A stretch of 64,000 bases of DNA from Telmatactis stephensoni (lineage: Eukaryota; Cnidaria; Anthozoa; Actiniaria; Isophelliidae), in assembly GCA_029948255.1 (NCBI GenBank), contig JALIZF010001572.1, positions 186,001 through 250,000 on the forward strand, read 5' to 3'. Under the pieces are notes generated by a model. It worked only from the letters and a program-made list of their open reading frames with translations, had not been told where the DNA came from and ran no database searches. The position numbers were made by a program, and so were the translations under genes. This document shows, piece by piece, positions 55,193 through 64,000 of this stretch; the first letter of the stretch is position 1; each line of letters opens with the position of its first letter.

Positions 55193-58100
55193 ACAATAAT
55201 AATAATAATAATAATAACGATTTATTGAAGCATATCTACAGGGTAGCTCTACATCTTCAATACTAAGAAAATAAAGATGAAACATAATTAAGTGAAAAGA
55301 AAAACCCTAGGTAAAGCTAAAATATTATATAAAGGAATATGCTGTATATATATATTGTATTTATAAAAGTTATATACACTATATATAGATTGAATATAAA
55401 TATAAGTTGAATAACTCGACCGGGGCGAGAAGCCAGCCTAGCCGAGAGCAAGCTAGGTCAGGCTATCGCCCCGCTCCAGGCATCCAACTCCTATACAATG
55501 TAGAATATCACAATAGAAAGAGTATTCATGAAAGTAGATAAATAATGACAATGACAATCTAGTCATTAAGGAATTTGTAAGCGATGTTTGGCTTTGTTCA
55601 TTAATGTTTTGTATACTTGTTTTGTGAATGATTTAAAGTCACTGTTATTCTTGGTAATTGTCGGTAGTTCATTGAATATCTTTGAGCAGTTATCCTGGAA
55701 TGTTCCTTTTTCAAGAGGGGTGACCAGGTTTGCAGCACTACTTGACCGCAGCTGGGGATGGACTTGGCGTTTTTCGAGTTTCAAGTAATCTGGGAACAAC
55801 GGGTCCCACAGCGACTTATGACCTAGACGAAGTAGATGGTATTCCGTCCTTTCTTTCACAGGGAGCCACTTGAGGTACTGCACTGCATCGCTTTCGGTGG
55901 TATATTTATTCAGTACAAAGCTTGCTGCTGCATTCTGAATTCGCTGTAACTTCTTTTGTTGATATTGCGGAAGTGGATGGAACACAATATCATTGTAGTC
56001 AAGTTTGGACAAGACTAAACTTTCAGCTAGTTGCTTTCTAACGTTGAGCGGAGCCAGGTTCTTAAGTTTCCGAAGAGTGGTTAACACTGCATAGCACGAA
56101 GAAGATACGCATTTAATGTGCTCAGTCCATTTGAGATGTTCATTTATCCGTATTCCCAGAAGCTTAAATGAAGATGTTCTTTCAAGCACTTTTCCTTTGA
56201 TTGTAACGTTGGGTACTAGATTCTTGAGATCATGCGCTGCTGACATTTGCTGTGTTGTTATTAGCATCTGCTTAGTTTTAGATCCGTTAAGTAAAAGGTT
56301 GGATTCAGTTGACCAGTTCTCGAGGTTGGACATTAGTGTCATTTATCTTCTCTACAGTATCAGTAGGTTCCCGTGGTGAACAATGATCGTAAAGTGTTGT
56401 ATCGTCAGCATATTGAAAAGATGGACAGTGTCAATGTAACTCTGTAGGTCGTTCACATAAAGATTAAACAATACAGGCCCTAAAATAGAGCCTTGTGGGA
56501 CCCCAAAATAAACATCAACAGTCTCAGATTACTTGTCGTTGATTTGAACAAACTGCTTTCTACCACTGAAATAGTTAAGGATCCAACTTAGAAGCACCAT
56601 ATGAGAAACCAATGGCATGAAGCCGTTTTATGACAATAGAATAATCGACAGTGTCGAACGCCTTAGAAAAACTCTGCATAAGCGATCAGAGTTATCTCCC
56701 CCTTCCTCATAGCTTTGATGATATCATCCTTGATCCGTAACAAGATGGTGGTTGTTGAGTGACCCTTTCCGATAGCCAGAAACTGTGCTTTGTAATACAT
56801 CGTGCTGTTCTATATATTCCAATAATTGGGCAAGAACAAGTCCGTTCAAATATCTTGGATAGAACAGGAAGCACCTGAGATTGGTCGAAGTGATCTGCAT
56901 CTGTTGGTAAATCGTTCTTTGGTATTGGAGATACACGGGCAATCTTCCAGGCCGCGGGAAAAGAGTTATTCCGAATATATTCATTAATAATATGAGTCAG
57001 CGGAGAGGCAATGATAATCTGCAACTAGTTTGATGAACTTTACAGGCATTTGGTCTGGTCCAGTTGAACGTATCAGATCTCATTGACTTCAACTGATGTA
57101 ATACCTCTTTATGGGTAACCTTGCGTAAGTGGAATGTGTTAGACATACAGTACGGCATTGAATCAATCATTTCTTGGAGATGATCATGAGATGTTGAAGT
57201 AGTTCCAAGAAGACGCTGAGTAGTGGAACTGAAATATTCATTCAATACATCAGGGTCAACATTTATTGGTTTTGAACTTGGATGGAGAATACGGTGAATA
57301 GTTTTCCAGAGTTCTTTGGGCTTTTTGGAAGACAAAGCCTTTTGGTAGAAGGAACGTTTCAGCTTCTTTATTTTAGTTCTTATACTATTTCTAATATCGC
57401 GAAATGCTTGCCATACAACATCTAACTTGAGTTTTATGCGCTAGTTGTCTCAATTTGCTCCCTTTTATTCTGAAGTTCACGTATGTTTTCAGAATTAAGC
57501 CACGGTGCTGGCGGTCTTGTAATCTTTGTCCTCCGCAATGGTGCCATGTATATCTAAGCATGATTTAAATAAGAATTAAACAAGTGCAATTTGTCATCTG
57601 GGTCATCTGTACAATACCAGATTAAAGGCAATATGGCGACATCATCAATAATATGCCTGTCGTCGAATCTGTTTCTCATCACGAATCATCTTATAACGTG
57701 GTTGAAATCTAGTTTACTCGTATATTCACACAGCGTAAGGAGCATCATGGTCACTTACTGTTGGACATGGGAGGACAGATGTATACGTGATGCGATTTGG
57801 CATGTTGGTGATGATGTGGTCGATCAGCGTTTTTGACTTGTGACTTACATGAGTAGGAATCTGGACCAACTGATGTAGGTTAAAGGATTCAAGCATGTCA
57901 GTATATTGCTTGACCATAGGCTGTTCTGGTTTAAGTAAATCAATGTTGAAATCACCAGTAATTATCAGGAGACCATCCCAGTTGATGCTTAGTTGACTAA
58001 TTAAATGTTCAGCCTTATCGAGCCAGGTCTGGTAGTCTTGGATGCGCTTAGAACGATACATAACTCCAAGGAGTAGTTTGCTGAATTTATTACGACCACT

Positions 58101-58430
58101 GATCTCGAGCCAGATGTGTTCCAGTTCAGGTTCCATAATTTCGATGTCAGTTCTTCTTTTAAATGGCAGCGATTCTTTTATATAAACGCCAACACCGCCA
58201 CCACGGAGATTATCACGGTTGCGATACAGAATTGAATATCCGGGAATTGTTACATAATTTATGAGATGCGGGTTATTCTTGAGCCACGTTTCAGTCATCG
58301 CCACAACATCGAGTGGATATTCTTTGATAGTTGCCAACAATTCATCAAATGTAGATAACATGCTCTGCGTATTCAAATGTAGAAGTTTCAGTTGATTCAA
58401 ACTCAATTCATATCAGTAGTTGTGCTTACA
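55193..58430 (-). pseudogene. Jockey/CR1-type LINE, second family, decayed
   Basis: Read on the minus strand, an endonuclease comes first (58406-57726): LLHLNTQSMLSTFDELLAT, MTETWLKNN, then ITGDFNIDLL and VSDHDAP. Broken reverse transcriptase frames follow (57335-56707), with VLPVLSKIFER, then VPQGSILGP near 56480 and an Ala-Asp-Asp catalytic motif near 56410. The C-terminal part lies at 56342-55566 (SSFKLLGIRINEHLKW). Several frameshifts and stops separate these. The 3' end at about 55193-55215 is an (AATA/ATA)n run. It is a different family from the LINE at 39335, judging by sequence. Confidence 0.85.
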
Positions 58431-58508
58431 TTAGGTGTTTTACATATATATCTACAAAAAGAAAAAATGACAATTTCCCCAATTAGTTGGGGAGCGCTAT
58501 AAGGTGAC

Positions 58509-59150
58509 TTAAGGACGTTCGCGGAAAAAAAAAGTTTACCATGTTTTTTCCTTCATACTTCGCATGGTGAGATAATGTCATCATAGAAGTTCAAAGAGCA
58601 AATAAAAAATGGGGGTCACCGTGCTCGTTGAGGAGTGAGGTGACATCAAAGTGCACCCACTTTCTCGTAGAAGATCGCTTGCGCGCCAATCTATACGAGT
58701 CGAGCATAGAAGTCATTTTTTTGTAGAAAACCTAAATGGATTGCTCAATGTTTATTTACACGACCACTCAATAATCCATGGAATAATATTATGTGAAAAT
58801 ATTTGTAAATACTTAAAAAATAGCTGTTGATTTTAAGTCGAATTGACAGTCATGAGCGATGCTTTTGCCGCGACTTCGCTCAAACTTGTCACGGAAATCC
58901 GTGTTTTTATTATGATTTTACCATAATATTTTTCTCAAATTTAGAATATTAATAGCCTATGTAATTCTTTGTCAAACATTGAAATAAAAAGTGGGGGTCA
59001 CCGTATTCGTTTCCGAGATATTGAGCCGTAAATGTCAAAAATTGGCTGCCATAATTGAATACTGAGGGGAGACTGGGTCTAGTAGAATATTTTCCATCCT
59101 TTTTCCTACAGTTTTTCAACCTGAACGATTTTTTTTCCTCGGTAAAATTA
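58509..59150. repeat. TTAAGGACGTTCGCGG repeat with GGGGGTCACCG phrases
   Basis: It starts TTAAGGACGTTCGCGG at about 58509 and holds two GTGGGGGTCACCGT phrases (58612 and 58990), the inverse of ACCCCC motifs in the 12018 element and near 46030. No matching right terminus was found, so the element is truncated or my boundary is wrong. Confidence 0.35.
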
Positions 59151-59290
59151 CTTTTTACTCGGGCTTCCGTAGGAATGCCCGAGTTATAAATTGGGCTTCG
59201 TTATTGTTGTTATTATTTTCCTCATTCCGACGCAAAACGCAGTCTGGCAACTAAAGCGCATGCGTATAGATAGAAAGGCGCATGCGTTGA

Positions 59291-59395
59291 GAGGTATATA
59301 CTTCATGATTGTCCTATATAGTCGCTTCTTTACTTGAGAAGTACAGAGCGACTATACGGCACTCCAAACCATGAAGTATATACCTAAATAAGCGT
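59291..59395. mobile_element. Hairpin MITE
   Basis: AGGTATATACTTCATG at the left pairs with CATGAAGTATATACCT at the right, and ATAGTCGCT with AGCGACTAT inside. About 105 bp. Just before it, GGGCTTCCGTAGGAATGCCC forms a separate short hairpin (59160-59185). Confidence 0.6.
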
Positions 59396-60254
59396 CAAAA
59401 GCACATGGTCATCATGGCGGCCGGCAAGATGTCTTGCGATTCAAGGGTAAATATGATTTCTAGTACGCTCAAACTACATACAAACGCACACATTGTTCGC
59501 GGTAGATCCACACTAAAAGATGTCGAGCGTTTTCGAAACAAGTCGGTCCGCGAACTTTACGAGAGATCAATTTACGAGCGAACATTTTTTAGTTTGTTTA
59601 CGAACGTATTCGTTGAACTAATACTCATCGAAATTGTATTGCTATTTGAAAGCTAAAAACCAAGAAAATAAAAGAAAGTTTGTGCTTAAATTCAACGTTA
59701 ATAATTATAGTTAAAACATAGAGCAGTTAAAACATAGAGCAGTAGTTTTCATCTTTAATGATCACCAACCGTGAATCAATTCTGCTAATAATCCGTGTTG
59801 AAGTTGTAGAGTTGTGAGTATTGCAAATCAGTTATATTTATTATATATTTTATTATATATAAGTTGGTTTGTTTCAAGGCAGGCAGAATTACCAACAATT
59901 CTTCTGTAAGTAAATGATTGGATTGGCACTCGGAAATGTGTTAGTTGGATGTGAATGCTTCTGCGAGTGTAAAAATTTCAGATCTTAAAAATTCCGAGCT
60001 CTAGCCTCAGCGTGATTCGGATTTCCGGTCCAATGCTCAAGCACTGACCCTGAGATAAACTGATAAACAGTAAACTTTAAAATACATTTATTTGTCTCTT
60101 CAAATTATTGTAAAAGTTGTTGTTATTAACAAAGCAAATGAATCAAAATATCATGATTAAAATTGATAGTACACTGCAGAAGTCAAATAAGTTAGTTTGA
60201 AAAAAACATTTCACGGGTAGTGACTATATACAAAAATCAATTTTTAATCCGATG
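59396..60254. other. Intergenic, nothing recognised
   Basis: An 83-codon plus-strand frame (59405-59656) begins in good context (CATCATGGCGG) but resembles no family I know, and I do not call it a gene. Confidence 0.35.
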
Positions 60255-60263
60255 GGTCTTTCT

Positions 60264-60368
60264 TACCCTAGGCTCCAGGGGTTTATTATTCGCTTTCTTT
60301 AGAGAGTTTTTCTCTTATCAAGTAAATAAACGTCGGAAGGAGACGATAAACCCCTGGAACCCAGGGTA
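60264..60368. mobile_element. MITE with exact 9-bp target duplication
   Basis: TACCCTAGGCTCCAGGGGTTTA at the left pairs with TAAACCCCTGGAACCCAGGGTA at the right. GGTCTTTCT is present immediately outside both ends (60255-60263 and 60369-60377). A 9-bp duplication is typical of Mutator-type elements. 105 bp, no coding. Confidence 0.8.
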
Positions 60369-60514
60369 GGTCTTTCTAGAAAAGTAGGCTAAGCCTGTAT
60401 AAATGCGCTTTTAGGTCAAAGAGCACAGCAGAATAAACGAATGGAGAATTTAAAGGGACAATGTTAACAAAGAGAACCCATGATTTACTACATAGAAAGC
60501 CCGAGTTCACGCAG

Positions 60515-62827
60515 CTATGCGTCTTGTTTAATCTTTTTTTCTTTGGAATAATTTCCATTTAGAAGTGTTCCTAGACGCTTTACACAAGTTTGATAGTTGT
60601 CTGGAATTATTGGATGTTGTTCCTTAAAAGGCAGATTTACAGAATATCTTTCTCCATCAAACTGAATGTCATGTAAGAATTTCTTGTGAACTTGATTTTC
60701 TTCATCAGGTAAGATTCCAATAGACTCTAATGACCAGAACTGTTTCAGTTGAGGGCGTACATCTTCTAATTCTTCAGTACCCAGTTCCTCTGTAATCTTC
60801 AGTACATGCGTATGCATAACATTTGTTGATTTACCACAGGGATCAAAGTCAGACGTAGGCCCAGACAAGACCCATCCAAGATGCGTGTCTACTGCAGTGG
60901 GTCCTGTTGTCCCCTTAATGACTCCCCCCTTGATAAAGTTCCAATAAAAGTCTGATCCTACTAGAATGTCAATTTCCAGTTGAGAGTTTCCATCAGTTTC
61001 ATCTGCCAGCTGTAGATGGTTCAGATGTGCAAATTTATTCTGAGCAAATTCAATTCGTTGATTTTGAATAGGTGAGCATATCACTGGGACTACATGTGCA
61101 GCAATACAGACATCAACACTGTCAATTCCTTTGACACACAAGTTAACAATTTCACAGTTTTGAACAAGTTCTGACTTTGATGCAAAGGTTTTGATAGACA
61201 GAGTATCGGTTTTACATGAAGACAAACACATGCCGTCCTTTAACTTCTTTGTTACATATGACTTCTGTGATCCACTATCAAATAGAATTCTTGCTTTAGT
61301 GCTAATTCTTGGATTGTCAGGGTTACAAACAAATGCAGTGGCAGTTTGAAGCAGTACTCCTTCTCTTGATGTGCTAACACATGTAGTTGTTCCAGTCCCT
61401 TTGCCTGAGTCTCCTACATGTGTAGTTGTTCCAGTCCCTTTGCCTGAGTCTCCTGATGAGCTTGAAATCTGGACTGATTGAGTGTTGCTACTGTCTTGGG
61501 TACCTCCTTGCTTATCACACAGACTGATATGATGCCCCTGATTACAATTAAAACATTTTCTTGCTGTTGGACAATCACGACTAAGATGTCCTACTTTAAG
61601 ACAGTTGAAACATTTGCCTTTCTTCCTTAGAAAGTCCCTTCTTGACTTGATATCTGTTACAATATGACATTTTCGACTTTGATGTTCTCCCTTGCAATAA
61701 GTACACGAGACCCATTGTTCTCTTGGCTTTTGATCTCTAAATCCTTGATCTCTAGTTTCTTGATTTCTAAATCCTTGATTTCGTGGTCCTTGAATTTGAT
61801 CTCTTGTTCCTTGTTGTTCTGAAAACAATGCCTGAGCTGATGTTGGTACAGTTCTAGGCTGTGTTGATCTTTTCCTTTCATCGATGTGACTTGTACTCAT
61901 TAAAGAACACATTTCTCTTGCTTCCAATTCCACCTTGAACGATTCTAGAAGTGCTGTTAAGTCCCATTTGTCCTTTCCAAGTTTTCTTGTTATTACGAGT
62001 TGAAGGTCAGGTGGAATTTTACTCATTAAAATCGGTACAAGCAGGTTTCCATACTGATCTGAGCTGATTCCTAACGCATCGAGTCCTCTGATGTGCTTTT
62101 CTGCTGTATCGTAAATAACTCTAAGCCTTTTCGTGTCCAAACCAGATGCAACAGGCAGTTTCAGTAGTGAATCCATATGACTATTTATAATCACTTGTTT
62201 GTCTCCATATCTCTCCTGTAGCATTTGTACTGCAGATGAATAATTATCAGCTGTTAACGGCAACCCAGCGATAGTGCTGAGAGCATTTCCTTCCAAGAGA
62301 CTTCGTAAATAATTGAACTTGTCGATTTCACTTAAACTTGAATTTTCATGAATTGCACTTCGAAAACTGTCCCAGAATGTTTGAAACTCGATTGGATCTC
62401 CAGCGAATTTCTTGATAACAAGCTTCGGTAGTTTAGTTGAAGAATTTCCTTGATTCGATGATCCTGAATTTGTTGAATTTCCATTTGAATGAATTGAAGA
62501 ATTTCCATTTGAGACGTTGTCACGTTTCGGCGGCGCCAACATGGCGGCGATCTGAATGAGAATTTCATCGATGTTTTCTTTGAATTTTCCAGCTTCCTCG
62601 ATTTCCTTCTGAATGAGATGATCGGCTTCAATTGAATCTAGAATCTCCTCGTCTAATTTTTGAATGATTTTTTCTCGATCGTGAATTGATTTTTCCATCT
62701 GTTTGAGTTGTAATTCCATTGTTGTAGAGTCGTAATTCCGTAAGATTTCCTTCGTCTTTTCCAAGAGAGTTGACATATAATTGCGATGTCCCGTTCGTTG
62801 GCTCTTCTTTTTCTCACCAGACGACAT
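60515..62827 (-). CDS. BEL/Pao retroelement gag-protease reading frame, truncated
   Basis: An unbroken 770-residue frame. Residues 20-95 form a charged coiled-coil-like start. About 130-310 matches the retroelement gag-like domain common in BEL/Pao (KFAGDPIEFQTFWDSF). Zinc-knuckle CxxC motifs lie at 375-437 (CFNCLKVGHLSRDC and others), and an aspartic-protease DSG at 517-519 (ILFDSGSQKSYV). An Asn/Gln/Arg-rich stretch with RNQ/RDQ repeats lies at 343-370, and a 13-residue unit is duplicated at about 458-485. The frame ends about 40 residues into the linker that normally leads to reverse transcriptase. No reverse transcriptase, RNase H or integrase follows, and no LTR pair is evident. It is therefore a truncated copy, although its long open frame suggests recent insertion or constraint. 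Confidence 0.85.
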   Translation of the reverse strand: MSSGEKKKSQRTGHRNYMSTLLEKTKEILRNYDSTTMELQLKQMEKSIHDREKIIQKLDEEILDSIEADHLIQKEIEEAGKFKENIDEILIQIAAMLAPPKRDNVSNGNSSIHSNGNSTNSGSSNQGNSSTKLPKLVIKKFAGDPIEFQTFWDSFRSAIHENSSLSEIDKFNYLRSLLEGNALSTIAGLPLTADNYSSAVQMLQERYGDKQVIINSHMDSLLKLPVASGLDTKRLRVIYDTAEKHIRGLDALGISSDQYGNLLVPILMSKIPPDLQLVITRKLGKDKWDLTALLESFKVELEAREMCSLMSTSHIDERKRSTQPRTVPTSAQALFSEQQGTRDQIQGPRNQGFRNQETRDQGFRDQKPREQWVSCTYCKGEHQSRKCHIVTDIKSRRDFLRKKGKCFNCLKVGHLSRDCPTARKCFNCNQGHHISLCDKQGGTQDSSNTQSVQISSSSGDSGKGTGTTTHVGDSGKGTGTTTCVSTSREGVLLQTATAFVCNPDNPRISTKARILFDSGSQKSYVTKKLKDGMCLSSCKTDTLSIKTFASKSELVQNCEIVNLCVKGIDSVDVCIAAHVVPVICSPIQNQRIEFAQNKFAHLNHLQLADETDGNSQLEIDILVGSDFYWNFIKGGVIKGTTGPTAVDTHLGWVLSGPTSDFDPCGKSTNVMHTHVLKITEELGTEELEDVRPQLKQFWSLESIGILPDEENQVHKKFLHDIQFDGERYSVNLPFKEQHPIIPDNYQTCVKRLGTLLNGNYSKEKKIKQDA

Positions 62828-63360
62828 TGTGATGTTTTCGCTATCCGGCTCGAAGGACCATGTAGAATAATTGAATATATTCTGCTAGATTTGAATCGAT
62901 TTTTACTTTAAAACAAAACTTCAAAATTTTCCATTACAATGCCATGTGCTCAACAATCTCTCACAACGCTCTCGCCACACTCTCACGTGACTAAGTTCGT
63001 ATAATGTTCGGGCTCACTTCGTACAGTTTCCGTACATATAACAATAGAGTGCATATAACATGTGTGAAAATGTTATTAATAATCAGTGCTATTTGGACAA
63101 AAGAAGTAGTAAAGTTTCACCGAATAGAATGAATTTTAAAAGGAGAGGCAAACAAAAATTTTGGCTCAAGACACAAGCCTAACTGTATATTGACAAAGAT
63201 GAGAAGTACATTAGTACAAGAATTACATAATAACAATAGGAGAATATAGACATTCAAGTTATAGCATTAGTGCTTCAGCCATTTGCTCAGTACTATTAGT
63301 GCTAAATAGTTGGCTAACTATTTCACACATATATTATTTGCACTCTATAAGTTTAATTAC
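62828..63360. other. Sequence upstream of the BEL/Pao frame, nothing recognised
   Basis: Probably 5' untranslated or LTR-derived sequence of the element, but no inverted TG...CA ends or second LTR copy could be seen. Confidence 0.3.
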
Positions 63361-63363
63361 AAG

Positions 63364-63660
63364 GAGGCAGCATGGCCGAGTGGTCAGAGCGTTGGTCTCG
63401 CAATCTGGTGGTCCCAGGTTCGATACCCGCTCTGGCCACTAGCTGAGACTGAATTTGTTCCGATTTCGATTAGTTCAAATTCAGTTTCTCGGCCATGCTT
63501 GTAATATAGCCAACTGGTTTGCCTCCTTGCCAGTTGGGATTCTTAAACACTTTATGTTTGATTATACTTCATTTCAGTTCAGTTCATTTTAACCGCATTT
63601 GATTATATACATATAGATATTTGCGGTATATAAATCTTAAACATTATTCATTATTATTAT
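63364..63660 (+). mobile_element. tRNA-derived SINE
   Basis: The head GCATGGCCGAGTGGTCAGAG is a tRNA-like box A, and GGTTCGATACC is a good box B. The body carries TAGCTGAGACTGAATTTGTTC, TTAGTTCAAATTCAG, GGCCATGCTTGTAA and GCCAGTTGGGATTCTTAA. The 3' end is CATTATTCATTATTATTATT. The same family is present reversed at 23215. It is not a tRNA gene because the acceptor stem does not close. Confidence 0.75.
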
Positions 63661-63700
63661 TAATTATAACAACTTGATAATCAAAGCGTAAAAATTAAAA

Positions 63701-64000
63701 TTACAATGGCAAAAATTGAGAAATCAAACTAGCACTTCTGTTGATAATGACTTTACAGCTATTGTTTGTGAGAAATAGTTTCTCGAGATCTTCCACAGAG
63801 ATCTCTGGAAGGGAAGTATTGTCTTCAATGATTTTTAGAAAGCTTTCTATACTGTCATTAAAGCAAGTATAAGTACTTATTTTGTGATCCTGATTTAAAA
63901 CTATCTGGCCAACCAGCTTCGTTTTAGCCAGTTTTAGTAGGGTTTTGATATTACATTTAGGACATTTAATCATCTCTATGTCGGGTGTAGGTTTTAATGT
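63701..64000 (-). CDS. C-terminal fragment of an unrecognised protein
   Basis: The minus-strand frame is open from the right edge to a stop at 63701. It contains a CPKC pair soon after MIKCPKC and a later YTCF, as in a zinc ribbon, then a hydrophilic C-terminus ending ASLISQFLPL. The style suggests an OB-fold or replication-protein-A-like C-terminal piece from a mobile element or host gene. This is a guess; the upstream part lies outside the window. Confidence 0.35.
   Translation of the reverse strand, partial: TLKPTPDIEMIKCPKCNIKTLLKLAKTKLVGQIVLNQDHKISTYTCFNDSIESFLKIIEDNTSLPEISVEDLEKLFLTNNSCKVIINRSASLISQFLPL

Noticed and set aside
59405..59656. 83-residue gene with good start context
   Set aside because: No recognisable motif or exon partners, and it lies among repeats; kept only as a note.
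63364..63440. Functional tRNA gene
   Set aside because: Box A and B are good but the acceptor stem does not pair, and the tail plus a second copy at 23215 show it is a SINE.

Overview
This is eukaryotic, AT-rich DNA, most likely from a stony coral (Anthozoa, Scleractinia). The grounds are genes split by GT-AG introns whose phases join correctly, a secreted PAN/fibrinogen-like protein of the kind found in coral skeletal matrix, an intronless rhodopsin-like receptor, and a dense load of mobile elements: Penelope-like, jockey/CR1-type LINEs, BEL/Pao, tRNA-derived SINEs and many hairpin or TIR MITEs. There is no sign of operons, CRISPR or other prokaryotic features.

Layout. 1-800: the first exon (signal peptide), and perhaps a second exon, of a minus-strand secreted-protein gene running off the left edge. 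3107-8436: a minus-strand three-exon gene (signal peptide, PAN/apple domain, fibrinogen-like domain) whose long second intron is packed with repeats. 8437-16180: no confident gene; it holds a duplicated promoter-like block and several MITEs. 16184-18345: profilin-4 (minus, 4 exons). 18895-25739: a FAM228-family gene (plus, 8 exons). These two start head to head 549 bp apart with an RFX X-box-like site between them. 25740-31080: repeats only. 31149-31364: a perfect inverted pair of Penelope-type sequence. 31550-32527: single-exon class A GPCR (minus). 32730-37800: microsatellites, a Penelope-like GIY-YIG remnant split by a 1.77-kb foldback element with a TTAA target duplication, and more Penelope-type 3' sequence. 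39330-43690: a broken plus-strand LINE with a nested 1.6-kb insertion. 43700-50350: repeats only. 50356-51096: a dual-specificity phosphatase gene (minus), with the first exons of an unidentified plus-strand gene starting divergently from it at about 51500-52950. 53110-54690: a 90-bp-period minisatellite of two interleaved subfamilies. 55190-58430: a decayed minus-strand LINE. 60515-62827: a BEL/Pao gag-protease reading frame cut off before reverse transcriptase. 63364-63660: a SINE. 63701-64000: a fragment of an unrecognised protein running off the right edge.

The host genes do not form a pathway as a whole. The clearest functional pairing is profilin-4 and FAM228, both linked in vertebrates to testis or ciliated cells and, as I recall, neighbours in human. 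This looks like an ancient head-to-head pair, possibly sharing an RFX-driven promoter. The rest of the window is mostly a record of transposition, with several insertions whose target duplications can be read directly.
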